Position numbers and translations under genes: made by a program
Notes under the pieces: model-generated
Databases searched by the model: none
What the model was told of the DNA's origin: nothing
The model's input: only the letters and a program-made list of their open reading frames with translations
NCBI RefSeq assembly: GCF_050436995.1
Contig: NC_134755.1
Coordinates: 5,891,001 to 5,955,000, forward strand
DNA length: 64,000 nucleotides
Origin: Anticarsia gemmatalis
Taxonomy: Eukaryota; Arthropoda; Insecta; Lepidoptera; Erebidae
Reading direction: 5' to 3'
Shown here: positions 1 to 13,500 of the stretch, one piece after another
How positions within the stretch are numbered: the stretch's first letter is position 1
Layout: each line of letters begins with the position of its first letter

Positions 1-3000
1 AAGGTAAGTAATACTCCAGCGATATTTGAAGCACACGGATATTTTCAAGTATGAAAGCGTCTAGCATTAGACTGGGAAGCGGAATTTATAATGTTGCTGT
101 ACATAACCGGCTGGCAGTTAGAATGTTCACATGAGCATGCATTTTGCATCAAAGCATTGCCGTATTTATGTAGATGGCTAGTTTAAATCATAATAGGCTG
201 GTGATAGAAAATTATGCTTTGAAATAGCGTTGTGATTTAAATGTTTGGTATTTCCCGTGTTGATTTATAGCCGAGAATGGTCCTTGTATTTACAGCTAAC
301 AGATCGTAAAGTATTAAGCATGAAGTTAATGATTTTTGAACTGCTATTGGAAATCAAGTTATTTTTGACTAAACGATAAAGTGGAAACACGTACTAAGAT
401 GGAAATGTTTGATTTTCTATCCCAATAAAAGTTTTAGAGCCCATAAAGCCTTAAGCCTTGTACAAACACAAACACCAACAAACAAATAATCACCTCGCAC
501 CTTGTTTCGAAACGACCTCTAACTACAGTTTACTACAAATAGAATTTAAATTCTGATCAGAAAGCTAAGTTTAGTGCGATCGTAAAAGTAGAGTCTACGC
601 AAGGTCCTTAACGTTTCAAGTAGAAATCGTAAAAGACAGACAAAATCAAGATACGTATTATCTTGGGCAAACATCTCAGGGCCGGCGGAGCTTATCATTA
701 GTGTTCCTAGTACTGTAGCGAACCTTCATTCCTTTTACCTCGGTATCTTAATTAATTCTGAAGCTTTAAGGTCACCGAAATAACCTAATCGTATTAAAAG
801 CTGGGACCCTAGTTAATAAGAGTACTCCGCCTTGTGTCTTTTCTAAATTTCTGAAAGAGCAAGTTGTAGAATAGTGTTTCAGAATCATAGTAAGATTATT
901 TAATGCTTCGTCTTGGACAAAAACTATATACTTATTATATTTTGTGACCAAATTCTACAGGAAACTATAAAACCTTCCACGATCGATCAGTCTATGGCGA
1001 CAGTTTGTGTACAAAACACCCCTCGACTGTATAAGACGGTTTTATATTCTATCCTAAATTTTGAGTTTTCACGCCCCGTTGATTCTGAACTGTTCAGACA
1101 AACTAAACTAAAGGGGAAGGGATGATATCCTTATTTATATAGATATTTTCAAAATATATTACAACACTAATGAAGTGTATACTTCAACTTGAATGCATAA
1201 AGCTCATACACAGCTTATTTACCGAAATAATTACCTACAAACTCCTTTAGGAATATGCAAATTTCAGCCAAAATTCGCGGTAGAAGGCACATCAACGTTG
1301 ATGACTTTACAAATTAAAAAGTTACCGTCTTATTTTTATTGCGGTGCCCTGTGTGGCCGTAATTAAATTCCCATATCCCTTCGGTTTGTTTGGGGCAGTT
1401 ACCGTTGAACTTTATTCCCTCTTGTTGCACACTTTTTTCACCACAAAGTTTTTATAGACGAGTTCAAAGCTGTGCCCACTTCAGCGGGTCTTTGTTGGGT
1501 CCTCATTTAAAATCAATCGCTGCCATTCTGTCCGAGGGTGGCGGACTGAGACGAGATTTCGGAGGGAATTCTTAATTAAGCTGGCCGGAGATCCTCTTTA
1601 GTTAATGGAGGCCCGTCCGAAATCCTTAGATGCGCGGTAAATGAGAGGCGGCGTTGTAGCGACGTCAAAAAGAGCAAGATAAGATTATCGGCCGTGATAC
1701 CTTTTTTTAATTTGCGACGTCCGTAAAAGCATTTTAATTCTGTAGGCCCAACAATGAGGCGTAGACCTTTTTACATGACAATGAGAGAGTAAAAATAAAA
1801 GTTATAATATGAGCCTTTTCGTGTGAGTTGTGTGTAGTCATCTAGACGTGCTGTTTAAATAAGTTATAAATTATTCCAATTAGTTGAAATTTTCATAATT
1901 TATTCAAATATGAAACCATACCGTCCTTAGTTATGTTCTAATTAATTCTGTCGTACAAAAAGGAACGAAAGACTCGTGGTGTAATGGGCAATCAGGGCGG
2001 TACTGAGGTGGTTTGCAAACGGATTAAGATCGTTAAAATTTATCAGCAGTTTAACGGATAAAGGAAAATACCTTCGAGAAAATTAAAAGCATTATAATAT
2101 TTTAGCACCTTAATGAAACTGATGACAGTATTACCGGCTGTGTTTTTGCTACAACATTTTCAAACAATGCATTGGGTACATGGATAAGTATTTTTAGCAT
2201 CTAGAATTTTACAGCAATAGTTTGTTAGTTTAATTAAATGAATATTATATGATCGAAATTTTCTATGTACCATGGGAATTTGTGTGCTACATTTTCAAAT
2301 ATATTTCGGCAATAGAACACAAAACGTAAATCGTATTACTTAAGCAAATACGATATAATTAAGCGAGCTCTAATTAAACCTTGTCGCGTTCTCTGACAGA
2401 TGGATGAGCTGTCTTATTAAGAATCCGCAAAGTAAATTAATTCCCACATTGTCCCGGAATTTATGTCAGCACGTAAGTCTTACTGATAAATGGCTAACAC
2501 GAATGATTTCGGCAATGTAGGGAAAGACAATATGGAACGATTAAGTGAATGAATTTCGTTATTGTTTTTGTGCGAAATAAAATTGGTAGGCTTCATTTGA
2601 ATATCGGATAACATATGACAATTACAGGTAAAATTTTATTTGTGAATAAAACAATAGGTACTACTGTTTTAGTCATTATTTTGTGTATTGTGATGATATC
2701 GTATGGAAAAGCTTTATACTCGTGTTTCCGATTTCGTTCTAAGCAACAATATATACAATCTCGTTATTAGAAAATGCGTTTGGGCTTTATTTACATTGAT
2801 GAGGACGAACTTTATTTAAGACGATGAGTAAATGTTAAATATTTCGTGTTCTATAACTAAGAATTACAGAATTTCTAGCTTTATTTCTCGTTTTAAAATA
2901 AAAGCGACAAAGTCATCTAGACATATGCATCAAAACACGCGCTCTAGGGATGCAGGCAGACTCGTAGAGGCTTAAAAACCCAAAAAAACAAGCAGACCTC

Positions 3001-3744
3001 GCCTAAACAAGTACGTAAGGGGTTCATTAATGATAATGGATGCTTGTAATTACTCTTTGTTCTACTAATATTAGCCTTTTATACCTCCCACCTAATGTAT
3101 TGTCTACATTAGTTTAATGCTGAACATAATAGGCGTTATGGCGCCCTATCATAATATCGTATTAGTTTGGTGGTTCTGTTGATTAATAGCTTTTGTTTTT
3201 GTTGTGTACGTGTTAGTTTAGGGTTTTTATCTATTGTCTGTGTTGATGATTGTGGAGGAAAGGCTCAGAGGTTTATATCACGCACGCCAATGAAATCAAA
3301 GTGATCTATCTACACTTTATGCTTATTTTATTTATTCGATCTGTACATTAACGTACGTAACGTAACTATGTGTACGTACAATAATTATTATCACTATTCG
3401 GTTAATACATTTCTCCAAAGGAACAACCATTGTCTAATTTACGTATCCCATTTAATAATCGTCAATGGCTCTATGACTGAATGCGGAGAAATTTTCCTAT
3501 TTTGACAGATAATACGCGGGAATTATATTAAAACCATGTTGTGAACGAATAAATAATCCGAAGGTATTGAAAACCAACCACGAACTATACTTATAAATAA
3601 ACAGACAAATATTTCACAAGTCAAACGAAACCTGACATTAATGATAAACTACCGGTACAAATTGATCATTAATTAAAACGTAACAACAAACATTAAATGT
3701 TCATCTTTAACAACCCATTAGGCATAAAATCGCTTGAACAAAAC

Positions 3745-3870
3745 ATTACATCCATTCACATCAAAATCAAAAGGTATTGTAGACGTACTGGTTATCGATC
3801 ATTTGTACATTCACGGCTGTACATAGAAACAAGTAGGTGTGTTACTTAAAGCTCTTGCCTTTCGACAACA
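3745..3870 (+). repeat. diverged direct repeat, unit 1
   Basis: Pairs with 4095-4225. Shared strings include ggttatcgatcatttgt (versus gattatcgatcatttgt), ttcacggctgtaca (versus ttcacgactgtaca) and aacaagtaggtgtg (versus aacaagcaggtgtg). The two units lie about 350 bp apart in the same orientation. Confidence 0.7.
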
Positions 3871-4094
3871 ACACTTATTTAATATGCACTAAGTAACGAT
3901 AAGTCTGGATCAAATCTTCGAAACAGACATGACAAGTCTGGACCAAATCATGATGGAACCTCATAGCTTTCCATGACCACCTATCAAACAAAAAAGAGTC
4001 ATCAAAATTAGTCCATCCAGTAAAAAGTTATAAAACAAAATAAAAAATACAGACAAGTTGGGAACCTCCTCCTTTTTTACTCAGTTAAAAACAT

Positions 4095-4225
4095 ATTACA
4101 ACCATTCAAATCAGAATAAAAAGTATGGTAAGGTAGATGTACCGATTATCGATCATTTGTCATGAGTTCACGACTGTACATTTGAACAAGCAGGTGTGCC
4201 GGATGGTTAAAGCACGTGTCGGTTC
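4095..4225 (+). repeat. diverged direct repeat, unit 2
   Basis: Second unit of the pair starting at 3745. Between the units there is a short internal duplication (aagtctggatcaaatc and aagtctggaccaaatc at about 3900-3950) and a cctcctccttttttactcag string of a kind common next to lepidopteran repeats. Confidence 0.7.
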
Positions 4226-6301
4226 GACAATACTCGTTCCTTCCGCTTTGTCAGCTTTTAAGGTTCCCTATTACAATTGAAGAAGACGACTTTGTATTTT
4301 AAGTGAAAGATGGTTTTGGAAGGTTTTTGGTGGTTCAATTGTTCGCTAATGATGAGGGTTCAATAGCAATCCTGTTTTTTAACTTGGTTTACGATTTATA
4401 ATAAGAAAATGGTGTAAATGGATTCTTAGATTTGTAGATAAAGTTTCGAAAGGTGTCAATATTTTGTCGTGAAACACTTGTTGTCGTCATTTTTTTTTAT
4501 AATAATATAGTATTGTCATCTAAGAAGTAAACCAATACCTGAAAATTTTATCTAAAGTTAAGCTTTAACATCATTTGAATCGAAACCAATATTTACATAC
4601 ATACCAATTAAATAGTTCTCATTTACCCATTTCATTCAAGTCTCACACAACATCGAAGTAAGTTTTCAGATCGACGCGGCGACGGAACACATTTCAACAG
4701 TTTAGCTTAAACTTGACCGCTATTTATTTAAATAACGATCCTTAGTTGGAAATTCTATTGAAACATTGATTGATCATCAACTATTAGGATCGGGACCAAA
4801 TGTAATAGAATCGAATATTCTCTACCATCATTAATCTTTCCTAAACATAGTTTAATTTATTATCGCTTTAAAGAAAGTACTGAGGATTCCCACAGTGACA
4901 GGTCATTGACCTCTTTCATTTGTGAGAATATTATTAGTCATATGATATCGCGTAATTATTGTAACTTGAGAACTGATTGCGCTAAGTCAGTTAAAGCCTG
5001 TAGTTATATTTTAATAGGCGCTATTACTTCAAGTTACAAGCCTAGTGTTACGGTATTGTATTAAATGGCTTGTAATTGACGCCTAAGCTAACGTACAGGC
5101 AGGAATAACAAAAGTTAAAGGGTCTAAGCGATAAGCTAAAAGTTGAAATTAATGACTTATAATTATTCGAACTCTACAAATTATTAGTCCTAAGTTATCT
5201 TAAAGTAAAATTAATTTCACCGTACCTATAAATGGTTCGTAATTAAAGTGAAATGAGACTTCCCGAACGGAAAAGCACATTAAACCATAGTCCAAAGCCA
5301 TCAGTCACTACGGAAAACAGAAGCATTAATCCCACAGTACTTTCCAAGTCATCTTCAACATTCCGACTGGCCTTGCATAATTTCTCTGTTGAGGCCGATA
5401 GGTACAAATGTGCGGGCGACACTGTTAAATGGCGTCAGTATCGTTGAATAATGCGTTCAGTTGCCTAACTTGTCTTAAACTATCGCAAACGAAACGTTTG
5501 TACGACCACAGATTTGTCAGTGGTCGCCGTCTGAGATACTTACAGCCAAACAAATGAGAATCGCGAACTATTCACGTTATTGCAAAGTATGTTCGGTCCT
5601 ATTGTTGTTGTTCTCTTCATTGTTGTTTAACAACTTATTGTTTAAACAATGTAGAGAGAACTGTGTTTTAGTTGATTGTTTGAGAATGGATGCTTGGGAA
5701 TTGTAGTTAAAACTATTAAGTATTATTACGTCCGATCATCATTATTCACGGCCTAAGGGGCTGGTTGACCTACTCGTTCTATGGTCGTTGGTTGGCTCTT
5801 TCACTTCGTAAACAAAACTACCAATAGCGGTATCTAATACCAATAGTACTAACTACTTAAATACAAATTATTAAGTTAATTTATTTCCTTAGTTGTTTAT
5901 TTTTGGGATTAGTAGTTCATATAATTTTTTTTAAAGTTCAAGGACCCAATGATTGCCGTGGGGACAAATACTACGGTTTATCGTTTACGATTTGGCTGTC
6001 GTAGAATTTGTGCGATTTTTGCACGAAAAATATTAGAGGTAAACTGCCATTGAATTTCTTGTTAATAATTAATGGATTTTATATTAACGTATTTTAATTT
6101 TACAACTCAATTAGTTGCTTATACGTGTCATTAAATTTAATCCAGTGGGATTATATCTGAACCGTGTTATAAGCTGGACTTAATTAAATAACAGTTACTA
6201 AAATAATTGATATTTATAATTAAAATCTTTATTTACTGCGTATTAATGGCAAGTAATCTGGAAATACGCAGGATCAAAGAAATTTTAATCTGAAAAATAA
6301 A

Positions 6302-6774
6302 ATGCCATCAAAAACATTCTGTAAAAACCTCAAGTCTCGCCGTAAAAAGTTGTGAGATCTATATAATATCAAGTCGATTAATCTATTTAGTCTCTACTTA
6401 AAGGACCTTCTGTCTTAAGTTATTACGTATGTTATTATCATGCCAATTTAAAAAAAAAACCTCTAAAACAAATAGACCGACCTGGCCATCGCATGATTTG
6501 ATTATTAGTATGTATCACACTACACAGCACGACAAGAAGTTAATGCTCCTGAAATGTTAATAATGGCGAATTTGTGTTTTCTTGCGATGACCAAGTCGAT
6601 CTATTTGTTTGAAAGGATTTTTTTTTAAATTGGCATGATAATAACATACGTAATAACTTAAGACAGAAGGTCCTTTAAGTAGAGACTAAATAGATTAATC
6701 GACTTGATATTATATAGATCTCACAACTTTTTACGGCGAGACTTGAGGTTTTTACAGAATGTTTTTGATGGCAT
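6302..6774. repeat. foldback module of composite element copy 1
   Basis: Long inverted repeat with arms of about 150-180 bases; the arms read atgccatcaaaaacattctg inward from each side. They include cttaagttattacgtatg and a homopurine/pyrimidine run next to atcatgccaattt. The spacer contains catcgcatgatttgattatt. It could fold into a very stable hairpin. Confidence 0.85.
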
Positions 6775-7440
6775 CTCACTTCTTTTTGTAGAGCGAACAT
6801 GAGTCAATTTTGTATGGAAAGACGTTTTTTTTTCATAATTCAACATATTTTCTTATGGGAATGTTGTTCAGTTTCATGGGCTAAACACCCTTACCCACCC
6901 TTTACCCCCTCCCGTTATGCCTCATATAGTAGGAACCTATTTATTTTATTTTCTTCAGTAATAATAATTCATTAACTGCAAATGTAACCTTGTAATCTTA
7001 TACATTTATATGTGATTACAAAGTTATTGTTGCAGTTGGTGTATTTAGAAAACTGGACCGAAATTAGAAAATATTAAATTTTTCCCATGATTAAGACACT
7101 AAACCCTATTTGTATTCTAAATTTTAAGCTTCTAAGTCTGCTAGAAGTACCTTAGACTTTTGATGATCGGTGAGTCAGTGAGTCAGTGAATCAGTGAGTG
7201 ACAAAATTCAAAATTTTAACAAGTTGTCATTCTTAAACTACTGGTTCAAATTGACTGAAATTTTAAATATACCGTGTTTATACAATGACTGATTAGTTGC
7301 TGAAAATCCAGGCTTCTTGTTTTATCCACAACGAAATTATAGGGGTGTCAAAAATAGCCCGAATTGCTTCGAGAAAAGGATGTTACGGCCGTGCCGCTTT
7401 TTTTTTGCTCGACTTGCGGGGGCACTTCCGTGCCCCCAGA
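6302..7440 (+). mobile_element. composite non-autonomous transposon, copy 1
   Basis: A 1.14-kb element found again in inverted orientation at 24872-26050. One end is a 473-bp foldback module beginning ATGCCATCAAAAACATTCTG and ending with its reverse complement. The rest (6775-7440) has a gagtcagt-type short tandem repeat near 7170-7200 and ends in the GC hairpin gggggcacttccgtgccccc. No long open frame is present. No clear target-site duplication was seen. The class is undetermined. Confidence 0.8.
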
Positions 7441-7853
7441 TTAAAACACAAACTTTATTGGAAGCGGATTGCATAAAATCATCATTGCTTTATTAATCCA
7501 ATTACTTGGCGTATAATCTTTAATTCATATGACGTCTTTACAAGTCCGGCTTTTAATGGTAACCTCAGATAAAGGCTAAGTATTTAAGTCGACTAAAGTT
7601 ATCCTGCTAGGTAACTCAATAGACCAGCTATCCGAATGCAAATGTGAAAATTCTCTTCGTTTCTCAGTATATCTGCAGACTAGAAATTCTTGAAAACATT
7701 AAAATGTGCTGAGATTTTTTAAATTGAATCGTTTTAGTCTGGATAGAAATTAGTTGATCTAACTTTTGTGATCGCTTTAGAAAGTTTTAAACCGGATTTT
7801 TTTCTTTTTTTGTATGAGCTGACTAGCCCAAAGAATGTATTGACTTGACTATC

Positions 7854-8212
7854 TTTGTGGCACGGTAATCGGTGGTGGATGCGACTGCCACACAAAGGTC
7901 TTGGGTTTAAGCCCCAGATCGGGGCAAAAAGTACTTTTTTGGTTTTTGTGTCAATAACTTCTCAGAGATTGTCGGAGTTAGGAAGTTAAGTCTTAGATCT
8001 CCGTGCCTCGAATGTAAAACCGGCGGTCCTGCGCCAAACCTTTCTCTGATCGTGTCGCATACCCATCCCAACGGGCTATAAAAATGAAGAAATATCGAGT
8101 GTCCCTGTGTATAATTAGTGTACCTGTATACAATTATATGCACACACTTGGACAGTATACGCGAAATGCCGCACCGATGGCCGGTGTCAATGAAATGACA
8201 TTATTACATTAT
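7854..8212 (+). mobile_element. tRNA-derived SINE (Metulj-like)
   Basis: Starts with a tRNA-like head: tttgtggcacggtaatcggt, an A-box-like part, and gggtttaagccccagatcgg, a degenerate B box. It continues with the lepidopteran SINE body caataacttctcagagattg, ggcggtcctgcgcc and cgggctata, and ends near gatggccggtgtcaatgaaa. The antisense open frame inside it is a by-product. The subfamily name is from memory. Confidence 0.7.
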
Positions 8213-11200
8213 AAAGTTTTAAGTATCTATTCCTAGTAAATTTAATCTCTTGAAGCATTAAAGTGATCATTACATTGCAATAGAACGAATTAGGGTTTAG
8301 TGTTCGACGATTTCCTGTCTCACTCAAACTACAGTTATATGATTTAATTAAAAAGAGATAACGTTAGATTTGTCATGTTTTACGATGTTTCGTAAAACTT
8401 TGAACTGCACCGTGTGATGGATAGCGATACGATCTCTCTATTAGTCAAGTAATCCTATCTTAGGGCGGAGCTCGTTCTTAGTCTAGACTATGGTCTTACT
8501 GATAATCCTAGTTGTTTGTTATGGGTTCATTGAATTAGGCTTGATGAATATTGTATACTACTAAAATATAAATATAACTAGAGCTCTAGAGAAAGCGGGA
8601 TTTAATAACAATAAAGTTATCGTTGTTAAACTGTGCTTATCTGTTACACAAATGCAAATATCTTAAAGAATGCAAGTCGTGATATTTGTTTAAAGTTCAC
8701 AATGTGATTCACATCCAAAAGGAATATAACTATACAGAGGATAAATTTCAATATTATTAATATATTTTTAAAATGTAGGTATAAGCTTTTAAAAAAATAC
8801 CAATATATTTAACAACAATGCTATAAAAACTTTAATTTTAACCCAGATAAAGCAATACACATTTATTAATCAAGTTATTCCTTCAATTTATTAACTGTCC
8901 GATGTATAAATCTGGTCACGGCATCGAATCGTGAGTTTAGTGTAGCGTAAATATCAATTACCCAGCTTATAGGTATCGGGAAATTCGGGAAACAGTCGGT
9001 AATTGTCGGACAATGTCCAGCCCAGTGCCCCTGCTCTGTTGCATTTTGGCGAATATTGGTAATTTATTTTTATTATGGCGTTATATCGAGGGGAAATGTT
9101 TCCCAGAATGGTCATTGTGAATGTGAGACCATAAAATTTTGTTAGTTAATTAGCTTCGTGGTGTTATTGACCGTTTGTATAAAGTCGTAACCGTTGAGGT
9201 AGATATATCAATTATAATAAGAATTGTTTTAAAATGTTGCTCGTTTGAAGTAAAATTATTTTACGTTCTAGACTTGATGCAAACTTCGAGCTTTAAATTA
9301 TTAGAAAGAAAAATATTAGAACTTATTATTAAAATCACATTTGGTTTTTATTTGGCAAAACTACTTGCTAGAAGTGGTTTATGCTATCAAAAACCCAATA
9401 CATAAATAATGTCCCCTTCCCTAATACACTACCAAGGGCAACACAATATCGTTTTATCTCCATAAACCAGTATTCGACATTAAATCTACGACAAACTTTA
9501 CAAAAGCCTCTCTTGTACAGTGCGGGAACTTCGAACCTCAAAAAAAGGTTTTCGTTCATTTCCCTATAATACAGGAAATTCGTCCGGCGCCCCCTTATAC
9601 CCCTTAAGCCATGCGTCGTTCCCTGACACGCATTGTGGTCATGATTAATGATTTACTACGCAATTTTCTTCGACGTAAAAATGTCTCAGGCTTTTTTTAA
9701 TATTAGATATGCACTCATAAAAGTACGTGTCACGCCGTAATAGCTTTTTTAATAGTTTTTCCGCGGTTGTAATTTTTTTAATTACGCTCTAGGGAGGTTT
9801 TTGATTTAGAACTATTGTTTAGTAAGTTTTAATGGGTTTGTTTTTGACAGTCGGACAAAAGACAAACAGACGGTGAACAATAACAACACTAATATTAAAA
9901 ATTGGAAGGGCAAATTTCTTCCACTATACACTCTTGTATGAAAATCCGGTTAGAGACACTAGCATATATCGCAAGAACTATTTTATTTCAGTAATTTTAA
10001 ATATCAAACGCTTCCACTAGTTGATGGTACCGGTAGGGATGTATTACTAAATTTGTGTATTTTCTATGTCAGATTGTATTCTATCCTTAAATAAATAATT
10101 GTCTGTTAAAGATTAAGGAACTCATTAAAAAAATAATAATGAACCAAGTCTTTACATTAAAATACAACAAAAAAAAAACTAATCACAATTTATAAATACA
10201 CCCATTATTTAGTACAAAACGTCCCACTTTTAATCTCCACATGTGACTAGTAAAGTTGGCATCAAAGCTAAGATAATGGAGACAAAACAAGCCAGTTTAA
10301 TGCGCCGTATCGGGTTGCAGTACAAACAGACAAACATACAAGCGAACTGCAGCGCCCTCTAGTGTCGTGTTACAGAACACATGCTGCCAAAAGGTCATGA
10401 ATAGATACCCGTGTTTGTACAGACGACGTTGATATGAAAACATTCTGGGGTTTCTTGTAAGAGTTTTAGTTTACTATTTACTGTGTACTACTGAATAAGT
10501 GCTACTGAGTTTATTATGTGTTGATTGTTGCTATATTTTCATACTTGTATGTTAACTTGTAGCTTTAGTGTAACTTAACCTAAGGAAATTATTTTTATTC
10601 GTATAAAAATTTGCTTATTTTTTGGTTGACTTATTATCTTATCTTTCGGTTATATAGAGGTATTATGTATTAAGTTAAGAATTCAAGCTCAATGAGATAT
10701 GTATGTAGGTATTGAATAAATTGTGGCTAAATTGCATATTGTTATTTAATATTATTATCATAGCTCACGTGCATAGTAAATAAACGTTTGGGTATCTCCT
10801 TTCAATTTAATATGGGAATTAATTATCATCATCAAATAGGTATTTTATTCAAATTATTATCGATAACATTCTCAGCGTCCTCTATTGCTCCTTATTTTTT
10901 GTAGAAAATATTAACCCTGTCGACACACACGTTTTATTATTTTACCTAATAATCCAACTGTTTTTCATGTGACGACAGTGCGTGACGTCATTTCGCCGGA
11001 ATTCGGTGACCGGAAACATGGTTGTTATTCCCAAAAGCCGTATATGACATTTGACTTGTTTTTCACGGATCTACATGTTACATTATTACGTAGGTACGTT
11101 TAAATAGGCTCCCGGAAAGGACCGAAGTCCGCTTTAAAGATAGCTAGACACATTAAACCCTTTTTGCTTTTGTTTAGAGCCTTTTCCGTTGTTTTATTTC

Positions 11201-13245
11201 TGTGTACCTGAAAGTTTGGAGAGAGATTACTGGCAGGGTTGTTCTAAAAACGGATGAAAATGCCATTAGGTTTTATAGTTAAATAAAAAAGATTGGGAAC
11301 GTACAGCTGTATATTAAAGATAACGTCATATTTTCAGCCTAGAGCATTTTAATTAAATGAAAAAAAAATGTTTTTAATTAACTAATTATATTGCAAATCT
11401 GTATACAAAATTTCGTATAATTAGGAGAGGTATACACAAAGATATTCCTCGCACAACATTGGTATTATTTTTGATTACTTTTATAATGTTATTTTTAGAA
11501 AACAACGTAATATATAAATAAAACATTTATTGTGAGATCCCATAATACCTTTATGTGAAGTAATCCATCTTCATCAGACTACGCCTACGAACATCTGATA
11601 CTGTCTATTTACTGTCTATTCCATTATTCCCGAGCCACGGTATTAACCTAAATACAATGTTCTTCTTTTATTTCAACAGATAATAATTTTAATAATATTA
11701 ATGGTATTCTGTATTGATATAACTAGAATAAATGTGAAATAAAAAAGCATATTTTATTTTTAATATTTAGTTGATTCATAGACTTGATGAGATTGGTTCT
11801 TGTTGTATTGCGGTATGACCGGAACCTAGGTGCTGAAAGTAAGGGCGCTGAAAAAATAATACTCCGAAAATTTACTCATAATAATGAATATCAATCAATC
11901 AAACTTTTGCCAAATAACAAAACCAGTTTTAACAAATTGAAGCTTTATTGCATAAGTATAATGTCTTTAAAATATATTAAAATTAAATATAGCTGTTTTA
12001 GTACCACTGAGTGTTGCCACTGTAAGAACGTATATAAAATAATATCCTGAAGTAGCACAAGTATGGGACGTGAGGTGGTTTCTTTCAAAATTAAGAACAC
12101 AATAACGTGTTCGCACCTAGAACTGCAATGTGCAATACTTGCTGATTGTTAGAACGTCGTCTGCAAGAATTCTAACGTGTCTTTGTTATAGCGCATTTGT
12201 GCTACTAGGTACTGGCACAAAAGAAATCACTCGCTTCTTTAATTCGGCAATTTTTATACGTCAACTGATGAGTTTAATCGTTACGAGCTCGTACTTTCCG
12301 AACTCTAACAATCAAAGATGTTGTCGAGCAATATTCAGCACCAAATTAAGTGTCTAGAATCCCTTTTCCGGGTAAATTGGATTTTATAGGCCATAAAATC
12401 CGATTTTCTTATCTCTGAATCTAAATTTTCAGGCGTTTATCCCGAATAAACGGAGGAGTTTCTAAAACTTTCCTAGGCGTTAACTAAAGCTAGAACCCAA
12501 TAAATTTTATCGGTACCGTCATAAAATCGAACTAGACCGCAAGTTTCAACGCTGCGTAAACCGTAAACGAAAATTCCTTTAGAAAATATCCTGACAAATC
12601 GTTTTGAAACGGCATACTGAATGCAATGATAACTGTGCAGCTCTGCACAAAAGCCTTGCATCTACATAATCGATGGCTTATTGGCATTCCCCCTTTTACT
12701 TCTAAATTGCAAATTTTCCGCACGATTTCGCTTCACGGAATATATTTTCAGCCGCGAAACGGAATGCAACCGTTCTGTATTTCTTATTCATTTTCCTTCG
12801 CGTGGTTCATTGTTGTTTGCTCGTATTTTTGGCTGCGACATTACATAAGGTAATCGTATTTTCGTTTAAAATTTGCATTCGCAGACTGATAAAGTAGCTA
12901 TTCCGATTTTATCAGTAATGGACTTAAATCTATTCTTCTATCTTTAGGGCGAAAGTTGATTCATGTCAAGTAAAAAAATGTACATATGTTTTTAGCTGAA
13001 ACAATACAATCAAGCCTTGTTTCATATTCATGGTGTAGAATACAATGTTTGTAAAACATTCTCAGAATTGAGGCTTTATGTAAAACGTTGAACTGTTACG
13101 ACTCGTACAATATCGTGATATTAACATAATACGTAGCTGAAATAAACGTGGCTAAGTGAATTTCAGATACCTTTTTATATTTCGTATCTATCTATGTATG
13201 AGTATATGAGTATAGTATAATATTTTAGTACCAACTTATAGAAAA
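8213..13245. other. no gene seen
   Basis: AT-rich sequence with no supported gene. The short open frames at 9175-9569, 11784-12050 and 12130-12853 have low-complexity or unrecognisable products, overlap on both strands and have no splice context. Confidence 0.6.
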
Positions 13246-13500
13246 CTAGCTGACCCGCGCAACTTCGCTTGCGTCACATAAGAGAGAATGGGTCAAAATT
13301 TTCCCCTTTTTTGTAACATTTGTCATTGGTACTCTGTTCCTATTGATAGTAGCGTGATGATATATAGCCTATAACCTTCCTCGATAAATGGACTATCTAA
13401 CACTGAAAGAATTTTTCAAATCGGACCAGTAGTTCCTGAGATTAGCGCGTTCAAACAAACAAACAAACAAACTCTTCAGCTTTATAATAATATAGTATAG
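13246..13500 (-). mobile_element. Lep1-like non-autonomous Helitron
   Basis: On the minus strand it ends acgcaagcgaagttgcgcgg gtcagCTAG followed by T, the hairpin plus CTRR signature of Helitron 3' ends. Its 5' part reads ttataaagctgaagagtttg with a (TTTG)n run. The 5' boundary is blurred by a tatag microsatellite (13490-13512). It shares its 3' end with the element at 48200-48630 but has a different interior. Confidence 0.75.

Larger units (their letters stand above)
1..6301. other. no gene seen
   Basis: AT-rich non-coding sequence. It opens with aaggtaagta, a perfect donor-like string at the very edge. A slightly GC-richer stretch at about 1330-1690 (gcggtgccctgtgtggccgt to ggaggcccgtccgaaatcct) might be conserved non-coding DNA. 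Apart from the direct repeat pair listed separately I see nothing else. Confidence 0.6.

Noticed and set aside
5600..5652. Palindromes gttgtttaacaac and attgtttaaacaat
   Set aside because: Short AT-rich palindromes in simple sequence, expected by chance at this composition.
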